Shown: positions 10,517-20,629, numbered from the stretch's first letter. The stretch: DNA of 33,626 nucleotides from Stenotrophomonas beteli (GCF_001431665.1 NZ_LLXV01000054.1:1-33626), one strand, 5' to 3'. Notes: generated by a model from the letters alone, not told the origin. Made by a program: numbers and translations.

Positions 10517-11239
10517 TCAGGCCAGGGCCGGCTCGCCGACGTTGCCGCCAATACGGGCCCGGTAGGCACGGGGCGAGAAACCGGTTTCAGCCTTGAACTT
10601 GCGGGTGAAGGCGCTCTGGTCGCTGAAACCGCAGGCCTGGCCGATGCAGGCGATGCTGTCGTCGCCGTGCAGCAGGTGCATGGCCATCTGGATCCGCAGC
10701 CGGGTCAGCACCTGCTGCGGGGTCATCTGGAACACCTTGCGGAAACTGCGCTCCAGCTTGGACAGCGAGAAGCCGGTGATGTCGAGCAGGGTCTGCATGC
10801 GCACGTTCTCGGCGTAGTGCGCGTTGAGGTGGGCCAGCGCCAGCCGCAGCTGCTCGTACTGGGTGCCCAGGCTGTCCTTCTGGCCAAGGTCGCGGGAAAT
10901 GCCGATCAGGCCCTCGATGGCGCCATCGACCACCAGCGGGCGCTTGCAGGTCAGGCACCAGCCCGGTTCGCGGTTGGCGAACAGGTGCAGCTCCATCAGG
11001 TTCTCGATCACTTCGCCGGACAGCACGCGGGCGTCCTGGTCCACGTAGTCGGCGCTCAGCCCGGTCGGGTAGATCTCCGCTGCGGTACGCCCGATCACGT
11101 CCTTGCGCGCGCGCAGGCCCAGCCGCCGCAGCATGGTCTGGTTGACGTGGGTGTAGCGCCCCTGGCGGTCCTTCATGAAGAACAGCACGTCCGGGATGGC
11201 GTCGAACAGGGCTTCGATGTCGGTGGGCTCGACTCGCAT
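10517..11239 (-). CDS. PAS domain-containing AraC family transcriptional regulator
   Basis: A 240-residue regulator. Residues about 5-115 form a PAS sensor domain (IEALFDAIPDVLFFMKDRQG, RTAAEIYP and, near its end, GAIEGLIGISRDLG). Residues about 135-235 form an AraC/XylS DNA-binding domain with two helix-turn-helix units: FSLSKLERSFRKVFQMTPQQ, then IACIGQACGFSDQSAFTRKF with the signature end TGFSPRAYR. The start is ATG at 11239; longer readings run into the catalase promoter region and coding DNA. The usual AraC cupin is replaced by PAS, so the signal could be a small ligand or redox state. Two Cys residues in the second half of the PAS region (WCLTCKRPLV) are worth noting for redox sensing, which is only a guess. 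It is divergent from the catalase gene with 114 bases between the starts. Confidence 0.9.
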   Translation of the reverse strand: MRVEPTDIEALFDAIPDVLFFMKDRQGRYTHVNQTMLRRLGLRARKDVIGRTAAEIYPTGLSADYVDQDARVLSGEVIENLMELHLFANREPGWCLTCKRPLVVDGAIEGLIGISRDLGQKDSLGTQYEQLRLALAHLNAHYAENVRMQTLLDITGFSLSKLERSFRKVFQMTPQQVLTRLRIQMAMHLLHGDDSIACIGQACGFSDQSAFTRKFKAETGFSPRAYRARIGGNVGEPALA

Positions 11240-11353
11240 GCGGCAAGCATACCCGAGCCCGCTTTTGCCTGTACGTTCACCTTCGCCGGACCTGGGTTTA
11301 ACGGGGTGGGCTCCAGTGTCGTGGTTCCCTTTGATGAACCGGAGCCACCCTCC
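11240..11353. promoter_or_regulatory. Divergent promoter region between PAS-AraC gene and catalase
   Basis: A 114-base gap from which both genes must be read. I see no close match to a sigma-70 hexamer pair on either strand. The catalase gene has a GGAG at 11341-11344, nine bases before its ATG. The arrangement would let the PAS-AraC protein act on both directions. Confidence 0.45.
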
Positions 11354-13444
11354 ATGGCCGCCAGCAAGCCGACCGGCAAGCGCGCAACCACCCCTGCCGA
11401 AAACCACCTGCGGGGCCACGGCGATGAACTGCACCAGCAGGCCGGCGGCAGCCACCCTGCGATGACCACCGATCAGGGCATCCCGGTGGCGGACAACCAG
11501 AACTCGCTGCGCCAGGGGCCGCGCGGCCCGACCCTGCTGGAAGATTTCATCCTGCGCGAAAAGATCACCCACTTCGATCATGAACGCATTCCCGAGCGCA
11601 TCGTGCACGCCCGCGGCAGCGCTGCGCATGGCTACTTCGAGTTGACCCGATCACTGAAGGCGCATACCCGCGCGCGCATCCTGACCGAGGTAGGCGTGAA
11701 GACACCCGTGTTCACCCGCTTCTCGACCGTGGCCGGTGGCGCGGGTTCGGTGGACACCCCGCGCGACGTGCGCGGCTTCGCGGTGAAGTTCTATACCAAG
11801 GAAGGCAACTGGGACCTGGTCGGCAACAACATCCCGGTGTTCTTCATCCAGGACGCGATGAAGTTCCCGGACCTGGTGCACGCGGTGAAGATGGAACCGG
11901 ACCGTGCCTTCCCGCAGGCCGCATCGGCCCACGACACCTTCTGGGACTTCATTTCGCTGATGCCCGAATCAATGCACATGATCATGTGGGCAATGAGCGA
12001 TCGTGCCATTCCGCGCTCGCTGCGCATGATCGAAGGCTTCGGCGTGCACAGCTTCCGCCTGCTGAACGAGGCCGGCGAGTCGACCTTCGTCAAGTTCCAC
12101 TGGCGGCCCAAGCTGGGCATCCAGTCAACGGTCTGGGACGAAGCGTTGAAGCTTCAATCGGCCGACAATGACTTCCATCGCCGCGACCTGTTCGAGGCCA
12201 TCCAGCGCGGCGACTTTCCCGAATGGGAGCTGGCAGTGCAGCTGTTCACCGAAGAAGAAGCCGACGCCTTCCCGTTCGATCATCTGGACCCGACCAAGAT
12301 CATTCCCGAATCGCTGGTGCCGTTGCAGGTAATCGGGCGCATGGTGCTGGACCGCTGGCCCGACAACTTCTTCGCCGAGACCGAGCAGGTAGCCTTCTGC
12401 CCGGCCAACGTGCCTCCGGGCATCGACTTCAGCAACGACCCGCTGCTGCAGGGCCGACTGTTCTCCTACCTGGACACCCAGCTGCTGCGCCTTGGCGGCC
12501 CGAACTTCCACCAGATCCCGGTGAATGCTCCGAAGTGCCCGTTTGCCAATCATCAGCGCGATGGCCACATGCAGATGCAGGTGCCCAAGGGCCGCGTGGC
12601 CTACGATCCCAGCTCGCTGCAGGACGACACCCCGCGCGAGACACCGGCCGGTTTCCGCAGCCATGCCAGCGCCGACGATGGCCGCAAGGGCCGTACGCGT
12701 GCGGAGAGTTTCGCCGACCACTACAGCCAGGCCCGCATGTTCTTCCGCAGCCTGGAAAAGCCGGAGCAGGCGCACCTGGCATCGGCGCTGGTATTCGAGT
12801 TGTCCAAGGTGGAAACGCTGAAGGTGCGGGTGCGCACCGTCAGCCACCTGCGCAACATCGACGAATCGCTGGCCCGGCGCGTGGCCGATGGTCTGGCGTT
12901 GCCTGCACTGCCCGACGCAGCGCCGACTGCTACCCCGGTGCGGGACATGCCCCCCGCTCCCGAGGTGCGCGTGATCGGGCGCAACAAGCCCATCCTGCAG
13001 GGTCGCTGCATCGGCATCCTGTTCGATGAGGGCTCCGATGCCCGCGTGATCGCCAGCCTGAGCAAGGCCGCCCGGAAGGCAGGTGCGGACGTGAAGCTGG
13101 TCGCACCGAAAGTGGGAGGCGCCACGCTCAGCGACGGCAGCGTACAGGCCGCCGATGGGCAACTGGCCGGCACGCCATCGGCCGTGTTCGATGCGGTGGC
13201 CGTGGTGCTGAGCGTAGAGGCGTCGAAGGCGTTGTCGAAAGAGAGCGCCGCCCTGGAGTTCGTCAGCCAGGCCTGGGCACACCTGAAGGCCATCGCCAGC
13301 GACGCCGGCGGCCAGGCGCTGCTGAAGGCGGCACGGGTCGGCAACGACCCCGGCATCGTCGAAGCGGAAGACGCCAAGGCCTTCCTGGCAGTCGCCGCCA
13401 CCCGCCAGTGGGCGCGTGAGCCCAAGCTGCGCCTGCTGGCCTGA
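11354..13444 (+). CDS. katE: Catalase, large-subunit clade II (HPII/KatE type)
   Basis: Heme catalase that dismutates hydrogen peroxide. The 696-residue length, with an extra C-terminal flavodoxin/DJ-1-like domain, marks clade II. The catalytic His is residue 85 ([12 protein letters not shown]), the distal Asn is 158 ([18 protein letters not shown]) and the proximal heme Tyr is 372 ([10 protein letters not shown]); each is offset by 43 from E. coli HPII. The C-terminal domain starts near residue 540 ([20 protein letters not shown]). The start at ATG 11354 ([10 protein letters not shown]) follows GGAG; the frame is open upstream only across the regulator's antisense strand. It is followed after 22 bases by the histone-like gene, probably one transcript. 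Family knowledge suggests stationary-phase or peroxide-stress expression. Confidence 0.96.
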   Translation: MAASKPTGKRATTPAENHLRGHGDELHQQAGGSHPAMTTDQGIPVADNQNSLRQGPRGPTLLEDFILREKITHFDHERIPERIVHARGSAAHGYFELTRSLKAHTRARILTEVGVKTPVFTRFSTVAGGAGSVDTPRDVRGFAVKFYTKEGNWDLVGNNIPVFFIQDAMKFPDLVHAVKMEPDRAFPQAASAHDTFWDFISLMPESMHMIMWAMSDRAIPRSLRMIEGFGVHSFRLLNEAGESTFVKFHWRPKLGIQSTVWDEALKLQSADNDFHRRDLFEAIQRGDFPEWELAVQLFTEEEADAFPFDHLDPTKIIPESLVPLQVIGRMVLDRWPDNFFAETEQVAFCPANVPPGIDFSNDPLLQGRLFSYLDTQLLRLGGPNFHQIPVNAPKCPFANHQRDGHMQMQVPKGRVAYDPSSLQDDTPRETPAGFRSHASADDGRKGRTRAESFADHYSQARMFFRSLEKPEQAHLASALVFELSKVETLKVRVRTVSHLRNIDESLARRVADGLALPALPDAAPTATPVRDMPPAPEVRVIGRNKPILQGRCIGILFDEGSDARVIASLSKAARKAGADVKLVAPKVGGATLSDGSVQAADGQLAGTPSAVFDAVAVVLSVEASKALSKESAALEFVSQAWAHLKAIASDAGGQALLKAARVGNDPGIVEAEDAKAFLAVAATRQWAREPKLRLLA

Positions 13445-13466
13445 CCACTACAACAGGAGAACCGTC

Positions 13467-13973
13467 ATGCCCCGTGGTGACAAATCCGCATACACCGAAA
13501 AGCAGAAGCGCCAGGCCGAGCATATCGAGGAAAGCGAACGTGATCGCGGCGCGAGTGAAGGCACCGCCGAGCGCATTGCCTGGGCCACCGTGAACAAGCA
13601 GGACGGTGGCGGCAAGCGCGCCGGCAGTGCCCGCAAGGGCGCGAAGAAGGCGACCAGCAAGAAGGCTGCCAAGAAGGCGCCTGCCAAGAAGGCGCCTGCC
13701 AGGAAGTCGGCCACAAAGAAGGCCGCAACCAAGACGACGGCGGCGAAGAAGGCACCTGCGAAGAAGACGACAGCCAGGAAGGCGGCGTCAAAGAAGGCAC
13801 CGGCTCGCAAGACCGCCACAAAGAAAACCGCAAAGAAGACGGCGGCCAAGAAGGCCGGTACAGCCGCCTCGCGCAGTGCTGCAGCGAAGAAGGCGGCGAA
13901 GACACGTGCGGCGAAGAAGACCGTGCGCAAGGTGGCGGCGAAGAAAGCTGCGCGTACCCGCGCGCGCGGCTGA
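13467..13973 (+). CDS. Histone H1-like Lys/Ala-rich nucleoid protein with conserved N-terminal domain
   Basis: A 168-residue protein in two parts. Residues 1-50 (MPRGDKSAYTEKQKRQAEHI, AERIAWATVNKQDGGG) match a small domain often annotated as plasmid stabilisation protein in Xanthomonadaceae and rhizobia. Residues 55-168 are a low-complexity tail of KKAPAKK, KKAAAK and RKTATKK repeats like eukaryotic H1 and AlgP/HctA-type tails, which should bind DNA without sequence specificity. The start at ATG 13467 has AGGAGA seven bases upstream. It is 22 bases after the catalase gene on the same strand, which suggests joint expression for protecting DNA from peroxide (inference). The tail coding region is repetitive at nucleotide level, so length is likely to vary between strains. 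Confidence 0.9.
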   Translation: MPRGDKSAYTEKQKRQAEHIEESERDRGASEGTAERIAWATVNKQDGGGKRAGSARKGAKKATSKKAAKKAPAKKAPARKSATKKAATKTTAAKKAPAKKTTARKAASKKAPARKTATKKTAKKTAAKKAGTAASRSAAAKKAAKTRAAKKTVRKVAAKKAARTRARG

Positions 13974-14071
13974 GCCCTTCGAACAGGGCGACAGCGTCCT
14001 CATCCTCGCAGATGCTTCGCCCGCGGCTGCTTCAGCATGCATCTGCAGTAGCGGATGCAGCCCTTCCATTG

Positions 14072-14100
14072 AAATACGGCCGCTCAAGGCGGCCGTATTC
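14072..14100. terminator. Bidirectional terminator between histone-like gene and chemoreceptor gene
   Basis: AATACGGCCGC (14073-14083), loop TCAAG, then GCGGCCGTATT (14089-14099). It lies in the 147-base gap between convergent genes. T-runs are short on both sides, so efficiency is uncertain. A second inverted pair, GCAGATGC near 14009 and GCATCTGC near 14038, lies just upstream. Confidence 0.7.
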
Positions 14101-14120
14101 CTGTTGCTGCACTGGCCCGC

Positions 14121-16244
14121 TCAGGCTGCGCGACGGGGCGCAGCAGAGACCGCCGCGCCTTCCACCTTGAATACCGCCACCGACGTGGTCAGCGCATGCG
14201 CCTGCTCCTCCAGCGCGCGGCTGGCGGCAGTGGCTTCTTCCACCAGCGCAGCGTTCTGCTGGGTCACCTGGTCCATCTGCACCACCACCTGGTTGACCTG
14301 CTCGATACCGGCGGCCTGTTCCTTGCTGGCCGCTGCGATATCGCTCATCAGCTGCGTGGTGCGCGAGCTGGCCTGGGCCACGCGGGCGATTGCAGCTTCG
14401 GATTCAACGGTCACCGCCAAGCCACTCTTCACCTTGGCAGCGGCGTCTTCGATCAGCTCCTTGATCTCCTTGGCGGCGACACCAGCACGCTGTGCGAGCG
14501 TGCGTACCTCGCTGGCGACCACGGCAAAACCGCGGCCCTGCTCACCTGCACGCGCGGCTTCAACCGCAGCATTCAGCGCCAGGATGTTGGTCTGGAACGC
14601 GATGCCGTCGATCACCGTGGAGATCTCCGAAATGCGTGCCGAGGACTGATCGATCTCACCCATCACCGACGCCATCTGCGCCATCGCCTGCTCGGTCTCG
14701 CGTACGGCGGCACCGGCGGCATGCGCTTCACTGTCGGCCTGACGCGCCAGCTCGGCATTCTGGCGCACAGTCGAGGTCAGTTCCTCCATCGACGCGGCGG
14801 CTTCCTCCAGGTTGGCCGCCTGCTGTTCCGTGCGGCGCGACAGGTCGTTGTTGCCGGCGGCCAGTTCCTGCGCCGCGTTGTTGATGCTGTCGGCAGCGAC
14901 CTGGATGCCACGCACGATGCCAGTCAGCTGGGCGGTGGTGGTGTTGGCGTCGTCACGCATGCGCGCGAATACGCCGTCATACTCGCCGTCCATGCGGGCG
15001 GTCAGGTCGCCGTGCGAGATCGCGCGCAGCACGTCGGAGACATCAGCGATGCTGGCCTGCGAACTGGCCATCATGCCGTTGAGGTGCTCGACCATCGCCT
15101 TGAACTGGAACTGGAACGCAGCGGCATCGCCACGCATGCTGAAATCACCGGCGCGCGCGGCCCGGGCCAGTTCATCGATCTGCGCGTTGATCGCCATCAG
15201 GCTCTGCTTCACTGCGGCCAGCGTGCGGGTCAGCGTGCCCTTCTCGCCCGGGTAGTCCGGCAGGTCGCGGCTGAGGTCACCGATGGCGTAGCGCTGCATC
15301 ACTTCAGCCATCAGCAGTTCCACCTGCACGTGCGATTCGACCAGGCTGTTGGTGGCCTGCACCATGCGGCCGAAATCGCCGGGGAAGGCGCTGGCGTCCA
15401 TGCGGTAGCGGATCGCACCGGCCTCGTGCTGTTCGGCCATCTGCAGCTGCGCGCCGATCGCCGCCTGCACACTCTGGCGCACGCTGGCCATCGCCTCGCC
15501 CAACTGGGTCAGTTCGTCACGTCCACCCAGGCGGAACTCCTGGTCCAGCTGGCCCTTGGACAGGCGCTCGGCCAGGTTCACCGCGCGGGCCAGCGGGCCG
15601 GTCAGGCTGCGCCCGATCATCACCGAGGCGGCGATGCCCACCAGCAGTGCAACGCCGCCCAGCACCAGCAACTGCAGCAGGCTGCGCTCGCCCAGGCGGA
15701 TGGCCTCGGCGGCAGCCTCACGGCTTTCCTTCTCCTCGAAGTCCACGCCGTCGGACAGCGCCTTGTTCCAGCCGTTGGCGGCGTCCTGCACCGGGCCCAG
15801 GGTCAGCGCCACGGCGCCCGGGTAGTCGCCCTGCTCCATCAGTTCGCTGGTCTGCTTGTTGAGCGGACGCGCGATGGCACGCTTGGCGGCGATCGTTTCG
15901 GCAATGGCCTTGCCCTCGGCGTCGCTGGGCAGCGCCTGATAGGCCGTCCAGCTGGCCTCATAGCGCTTGACCAGATCGGCGATTCGCTTTTCGTCGCTGG
16001 CGCGGTCATCGCCCTGGCGGATCAGCATCTCGCGGCGCACCACCATCATCTGGTTGTTGGCATCGAGCATCTTCGACAGCAAGCGCACCTTGGCCACGCT
16101 GACATCGACCACCTGCTGCATCGCGCGCTTCTGCACGACACTGGCGGTGGCGCCGGTGGCCACCACGGCCGCAACCAACAGCAGCAACAGGCCAAAGCCC
16201 AGCCCAAGACGCCAGGCAACCCTGACATTCCTCAAGTAGTTCAT
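14121..16244 (-). CDS. Methyl-accepting chemotaxis protein
   Basis: A 707-residue inner-membrane chemoreceptor that signals to CheA/CheW. Order of parts: short cytoplasmic N-terminus, membrane segment about 13-33 ([20 protein letters not shown]), periplasmic helical bundle of the 4HB type (about 35-185), second membrane segment about 190-212, HAMP ([20 protein letters not shown]), further HAMP-like units ([35 protein letters not shown]), then the long coiled-coil signalling hairpin. The conserved tip reads [20 protein letters not shown] and [20 protein letters not shown]. No C-terminal CheR-docking pentapeptide is present; it ends APRRAA. The start is ATG at 16244, 30 bases downstream of a sigma-28-like promoter. 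The ligand is unknown. Confidence 0.95.
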   Translation of the reverse strand: MNYLRNVRVAWRLGLGFGLLLLLVAAVVATGATASVVQKRAMQQVVDVSVAKVRLLSKMLDANNQMMVVRREMLIRQGDDRASDEKRIADLVKRYEASWTAYQALPSDAEGKAIAETIAAKRAIARPLNKQTSELMEQGDYPGAVALTLGPVQDAANGWNKALSDGVDFEEKESREAAAEAIRLGERSLLQLLVLGGVALLVGIAASVMIGRSLTGPLARAVNLAERLSKGQLDQEFRLGGRDELTQLGEAMASVRQSVQAAIGAQLQMAEQHEAGAIRYRMDASAFPGDFGRMVQATNSLVESHVQVELLMAEVMQRYAIGDLSRDLPDYPGEKGTLTRTLAAVKQSLMAINAQIDELARAARAGDFSMRGDAAAFQFQFKAMVEHLNGMMASSQASIADVSDVLRAISHGDLTARMDGEYDGVFARMRDDANTTTAQLTGIVRGIQVAADSINNAAQELAAGNNDLSRRTEQQAANLEEAAASMEELTSTVRQNAELARQADSEAHAAGAAVRETEQAMAQMASVMGEIDQSSARISEISTVIDGIAFQTNILALNAAVEAARAGEQGRGFAVVASEVRTLAQRAGVAAKEIKELIEDAAAKVKSGLAVTVESEAAIARVAQASSRTTQLMSDIAAASKEQAAGIEQVNQVVVQMDQVTQQNAALVEEATAASRALEEQAHALTTSVAVFKVEGAAVSAAPRRAA

Positions 16245-16273
16245 CGGTACATCCAAAACGGGGGGATGTGGCG

Positions 16274-16301
16274 TTATCGGCGGCCCGCCTGGCAATCTTG
16301 A
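16274..16301 (-). promoter_or_regulatory. Sigma-28 (FliA)-like promoter of the chemoreceptor gene
   Basis: Read on the minus strand: TCAAGATT (16301-16294), 12 bases, then GCCGATAA (16281-16274). The -10 part is a perfect match to the flagellar sigma factor consensus and the -35 part differs from TAAAGTTT at two positions. The spacing is one base longer than the usual 11. It would start transcription about 20-25 bases before the ATG at 16244. Confidence 0.68.
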
Positions 16302-16475
16302 TCGCCACCCGCCAATGGCGTGGGGCACCATTCACCTTGGTGAGCCCCGGCCGACGGCACCCGCGCATGGACGGTGGCGCAACGCCTTGACTGCTCATGC
16401 CGGCGTCAGATCTCTTTCACGGCGGCTCGGCGCGGCCTGCAGGCAAGGTGGTGGCGTCATCTGCTGGAGTTCCCA

Positions 16476-17438
16476 ATGCCCTTGCCCGTGTACCGATCCA
16501 CCCTGCTCGCTCTCTCGCTGCTGGCATCGCCGGCATTCGCGCAGGCACCGCCCCCGGGACTGCCCGCCCCCATTGCCGAGAAGGCCGGACCGGACACCGC
16601 AGCACGTTCCGCCCTGCATGCCCAGGTGCTGCTGGATCGTGCAAATTTCTCGCCCGGCCAGATCGACGGTGAAGTGGGCAGTAACCAGCGACGCGCGGTG
16701 TCGGGTTTCCAGGCGGCGCACGGCCTGACCGTCACCGGTGAACTGGACGAGGCAACCTGGAAGGCCCTGCAGGCCGATACGGTCACTCCCCTGGCCAGCT
16801 ACACGCTGACCAGCGAGGATGTCGCCGGGCCGTTTCAGGCAGTGCCGAAGGGCCCCGCCGCACAGGCCAAACTGAAATCGCTGGGCTTCAACAACGTCGA
16901 AGAGTCGCTGGGCGAGCGCTTCCACGCATCCCCTGAGCTGTTGAAGCTGCTCAATCCGGGCGTGGATCTGGGCAAGGCGGGCAACCGCATCCAGGTGCCC
17001 AACATCGCACCATCGCCGCTGCCGAAGGCGGCCAGGGTGGTCGTCGACAAGTCCGATTCCACCCTGCAGTTGCTGGATGCGCAGGGCAAGCTGATCGCTC
17101 AGGTGCCGGTTTCCTCCGGCAGCCAGCATGATCCGCTGCCGATCGGCCAATGGAAGATCCTCGGCGTTTACCGCGATCCGCCGTTCCACTACAACCCCAG
17201 GCTGTTCTGGGATGCGCGCAAGGGCAAAAAGAAGGCGACACTGCCACCGGGCCCGAACAATCCGGTCGGCCGGGTCTGGATCGATCTGTCCAAGCCGCAC
17301 TACGGCCTGCATGGCACGCCCGAGCCCGGCCATGTCGGCAAGACCGAATCACATGGCTGCGTGCGCATGACCAACTGGGATGCGCTGCGCGTGGCCGATG
17401 CGGTGGATACCTCCGTCCCCGTGGTGATGCAGGAGTGA
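16476..17438 (+). CDS. L,D-transpeptidase (YkuD) with N-terminal peptidoglycan-binding domain
   Basis: A 320-residue exported enzyme expected to form 3-3 cross-links in peptidoglycan or attach proteins to it. It has a signal peptide at residues 1-22 (LLALSLLASPAFA, cleavage after AFA), a PG_binding_1 domain at about 45-90 (ALHAQVLLDRANFSPGQIDG, AVSGFQAAHGLTVTGELDEA), a linker with a LysM-like stretch (SLGERFHASPELLKLLNPG), and the YkuD domain at about 188-318. The catalytic motif is HYGLHGTPEPGHVGKTESHG followed by CVRM, with nucleophile Cys295 and His293. The start at ATG 16476 follows GGAG. The next gene, an M23 peptidase, begins four bases after the stop, so the two form an operon of cell-wall enzymes. 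Confidence 0.94.
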   Translation: MPLPVYRSTLLALSLLASPAFAQAPPPGLPAPIAEKAGPDTAARSALHAQVLLDRANFSPGQIDGEVGSNQRRAVSGFQAAHGLTVTGELDEATWKALQADTVTPLASYTLTSEDVAGPFQAVPKGPAAQAKLKSLGFNNVEESLGERFHASPELLKLLNPGVDLGKAGNRIQVPNIAPSPLPKAARVVVDKSDSTLQLLDAQGKLIAQVPVSSGSQHDPLPIGQWKILGVYRDPPFHYNPRLFWDARKGKKKATLPPGPNNPVGRVWIDLSKPHYGLHGTPEPGHVGKTESHGCVRMTNWDALRVADAVDTSVPVVMQE

Positions 17439-17442
17439 GCCG

Positions 17443-18120
17443 ATGCGTCTTTCGCAGCTGATCGTGCTGGGTGTTCTGCTGGGACTGGGGGCCGGCTGGT
17501 GGCTGCACCGCGATGCAGGCGAGCCGGTAGCCGCCTCGCTGCCGGAAGCACAACCGGCAGCAGTTGTGGCGCCGGCTGAGGAATCCGCAGCGCCGCTCGC
17601 CACGTCCCCTGCCCCCGCGGCCACCGCACCGTCAGCCGCGCGGACTGCGGATGCGCCGTCCGGTCTGCTGCTGCCGGTACAGGGCGTCCTGGCCTCCCAG
17701 CTGCACGATACCTTCACCGATGCCCGCAGCGAAGGCCGCGTGCACGATGCCATCGACATCATGGCGGACGCAGGAACGCCGGTGCTGGCAGTGGCCGACG
17801 GCACGGTGGAAAAACTGTTCGACAGCAGGCGCGGTGGCCTGACGATCTACCAGTTCGAGCCCAGCGGACGCTGGTGCTACTACTACGCGCACCTGCAGCG
17901 CTATGCCGATGGCCTCGCGGAAAAGCAGGCGGTCAAGCGCGGCGAGGTGATCGGTTATGTAGGCAGCACCGGCAATGCCAGTGCAGATGCCCCGCACCTG
18001 CATTTCGAGGTGCATATGCTGGGGCCGGAAAAGCAGTGGTGGAAGGGCGAGTCGATCAATCCGTACCCACTGCTGAATCCGCCTGCGTCGGCGCCCGGTG
18101 CTGCCAGTGCCGCAAGGTGA
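17443..18120 (+). CDS. M23 family metallopeptidase (LytM-type peptidoglycan endopeptidase)
   Basis: A 225-residue membrane-anchored or exported zinc endopeptidase acting on peptidoglycan cross-bridges. The N-terminal hydrophobic segment (residues 4-20, SQLIVLGVLLGLGAGWW) has no lipobox and no clear cleavage site, so it may be an anchor. An Ala/Pro-rich linker runs to about 70, followed by the M23 domain. The zinc ligands are all present: His101 and Asp105 in VHDAIDIM, and His187 in HLHFEV, with His185 as the second catalytic His. The start is four bases after the L,D-transpeptidase stop, with its ribosome-binding site (CAGGAG) inside that gene, indicating translational coupling. Its last 65 bases overlap a convergent minus-strand gene. 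Confidence 0.93.
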   Translation: MRLSQLIVLGVLLGLGAGWWLHRDAGEPVAASLPEAQPAAVVAPAEESAAPLATSPAPAATAPSAARTADAPSGLLLPVQGVLASQLHDTFTDARSEGRVHDAIDIMADAGTPVLAVADGTVEKLFDSRRGGLTIYQFEPSGRWCYYYAHLQRYADGLAEKQAVKRGEVIGYVGSTGNASADAPHLHFEVHMLGPEKQWWKGESINPYPLLNPPASAPGAASAAR

Positions 18121-18736
18121 ACGTGAACGCCGCCAAGGCAGCCCCTGGAATCAACAGGAGCAGTGCCGCCACTTTCCAGAAGAAGAACGGCCACAGCCAG
18201 ACATAATCCAGGTCGGTCAGCTTCAACAGGTCCAGTGGCGGCTGCAACTCGACGATGGCCGCGCGATCGGCCAGCGCCGGGTCCACGTCCAGCACGGTCA
18301 CCCGCAATGAGGAGCGGCCGCGCGGCAGTGCGTCGCCGCGGCCATACCCAAAGTAGAACGCGGTGAGGCCGCTGGACTCAACCGATGCCAGTGCGCGGTT
18401 GATCCCCTGCGCGGCCACGCCCGAACGCGTACCGGCGCGGAAGTCTCCGCGATACGTCGGGGTATCGATGCGCAGCAGCACTTCGGGATCGACTTCCGAA
18501 CCGTCTGCGGCGTAGCGCAGGCGCAGCCGCAGTTGGTCATCGATGAAGCGGTAGACCGTCACCTCGGCCGTCGCGCCCGGGCTCAGCAGCAGCGGCAGGG
18601 TCTGGGTACGTGACGCCAGGTGGTTGGCAATGGCGCCCAGCGCCAACACCACGCAGGCGATGCCCCACAGGCTCCAGAACACCCAGAGGACGATCCGCAC
18701 CACGGTCCCGCCTTTCACGCTGACATCCCTGGTCAT
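18056..18736 (-). CDS. Uncharacterised membrane protein with two transmembrane segments
   Basis: A 226-residue protein I cannot assign to a named family. It has a short N-terminus, a membrane segment at about residues 14-37 (VLWVFWSLWGIACVVLALGA), an extracytoplasmic domain of about 135 residues, a second membrane segment at about 185-207 (VWLWPFFFWKVAALLLLIPG), and a short basic tail. The domain reads like a beta-rich fold (ATAEVTVYRFIDDQLRLRLR, DPEVLLRIDTPTYRGDF), vaguely reminiscent of DUF3592-type proteins, but I would not rest on that. The start is ATG at 18736. Its 3' end overlaps the M23 gene by 65 bases on the opposite strand, and purA converges from neither side: purA and this gene run in the same direction, with a terminator between. 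Confidence 0.75.
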   Translation of the reverse strand: MTRDVSVKGGTVVRIVLWVFWSLWGIACVVLALGAIANHLASRTQTLPLLLSPGATAEVTVYRFIDDQLRLRLRYAADGSEVDPEVLLRIDTPTYRGDFRAGTRSGVAAQGINRALASVESSGLTAFYFGYGRGDALPRGRSSLRVTVLDVDPALADRAAIVELQPPLDLLKLTDLDYVWLWPFFFWKVAALLLLIPGAALAAFTFTLRHWQHRAPTQADSAVGTD

Positions 18737-18773
18737 CGCGTCGCTTCCCCGCTGGCCCTGCCCACACAGTAAC

Positions 18774-18798
18774 GAAAAAGCCCCGCTTGCGCGGGGCT
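18774..18798 (-). terminator. Intrinsic terminator after purA
   Basis: On the minus strand AGCCCCGC (18798-18791), loop GCAA, GCGGGGCT and then TTTTTCG. A canonical GC stem with five Ts, 49 bases after the purA stop and 38 bases upstream of the start at 18736. Confidence 0.88.
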
Positions 18799-18846
18799 CC
18801 TTCTTCCAGCGGCGCCAGGCATGGCCCAGCGCTACCGGCCTCTATC

Positions 18847-20346
<1,500 letters not shown>

Positions 20347-20373
20347 TCACCGGCCGGTCAGCCGTCCCGCCCG

Positions 20374-20427
20374 GTGGTGCCGGCCGCTGGCGGCCGTCCC
20401 AGGTTGCCGGCCAGCGGCCGGCACTAC
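20374..20427. repeat. Facing SMAG pair, one unit with a degenerate GTGG head
   Basis: The right unit (20404-20427, minus orientation) reads GTAGTGCCGGCCGCTGGCCG then GCAA. The left unit (20374-20396, plus orientation) reads GTGGTGCCGGCCGCTGGCGG then CCG. Arms agree, but the left head is GTGG. The pair lies five bases after the DUF2065 stop codon. Apart from this pair, the terminator and the purA ribosome site, 20140-20431 shows nothing I can name. Confidence 0.75.
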
Positions 20428-20431
20428 CCTG

Positions 20432-20617
20432 CTAGTGGCGCGCCCACCACAGCAGGCTCAGGCCGGCCAGCAGCACCAGCCCGCCGAAGCTGCGCAGGGC
20501 CGGGCTGGGCAGATCCAGCAGGCGTTCGGCCATGCGCTTCCAGGCAATCGGCGCCACGAACAGGAACAGGCCTTCCAGCACCGCGACCAGGCAGATGGCA
20601 GCGAACAGATCTTTCAT
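20432..20617 (-). CDS. DUF2065 family small membrane protein
   Basis: A 61-residue inner-membrane protein with two hydrophobic segments, about residues 3-22 (LFAAICLVAVLEGLFLFVAP) and 42-58 (FGGLVLLAGLSLLWWA), joined by a loop with WKRMAERLLDLP. This is the layout of the DUF2065 (YjeT-like) proteins that commonly follow hflC. The start is ATG at 20617 with GGAG seven bases upstream; an in-frame ATG at 20650 would lie inside the terminator stem. Function is unknown; the conserved position suggests a link to the HflKC membrane complex. A strong terminator precedes it, so its expression must come from read-through or a promoter I did not find. Confidence 0.85.
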   Translation of the reverse strand: MKDLFAAICLVAVLEGLFLFVAPIAWKRMAERLLDLPSPALRSFGGLVLLAGLSLLWWARH

Positions 20618-20629
20618 GGGGGACTCCGG

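Noticed and set aside
10667..11353. Upstream extension of the catalase reading frame
   Set aside because: It lies antisense to the PAS-AraC gene; the ATG at 11354 has a ribosome site and begins a normal catalase N-terminus.
13640..13970. Direct repeats that might be taken for a CRISPR or tandem-repeat array
   Set aside because: They are short, irregular and in frame, encoding the Lys/Ala tail of the histone-like protein; there are no constant-length spacers.
14196..16301. A plus-strand open frame of 701 codons antisense to the chemoreceptor gene
   Set aside because: Low-complexity His/Leu/Gly-rich translation with no family features, while the minus strand encodes a complete receptor.
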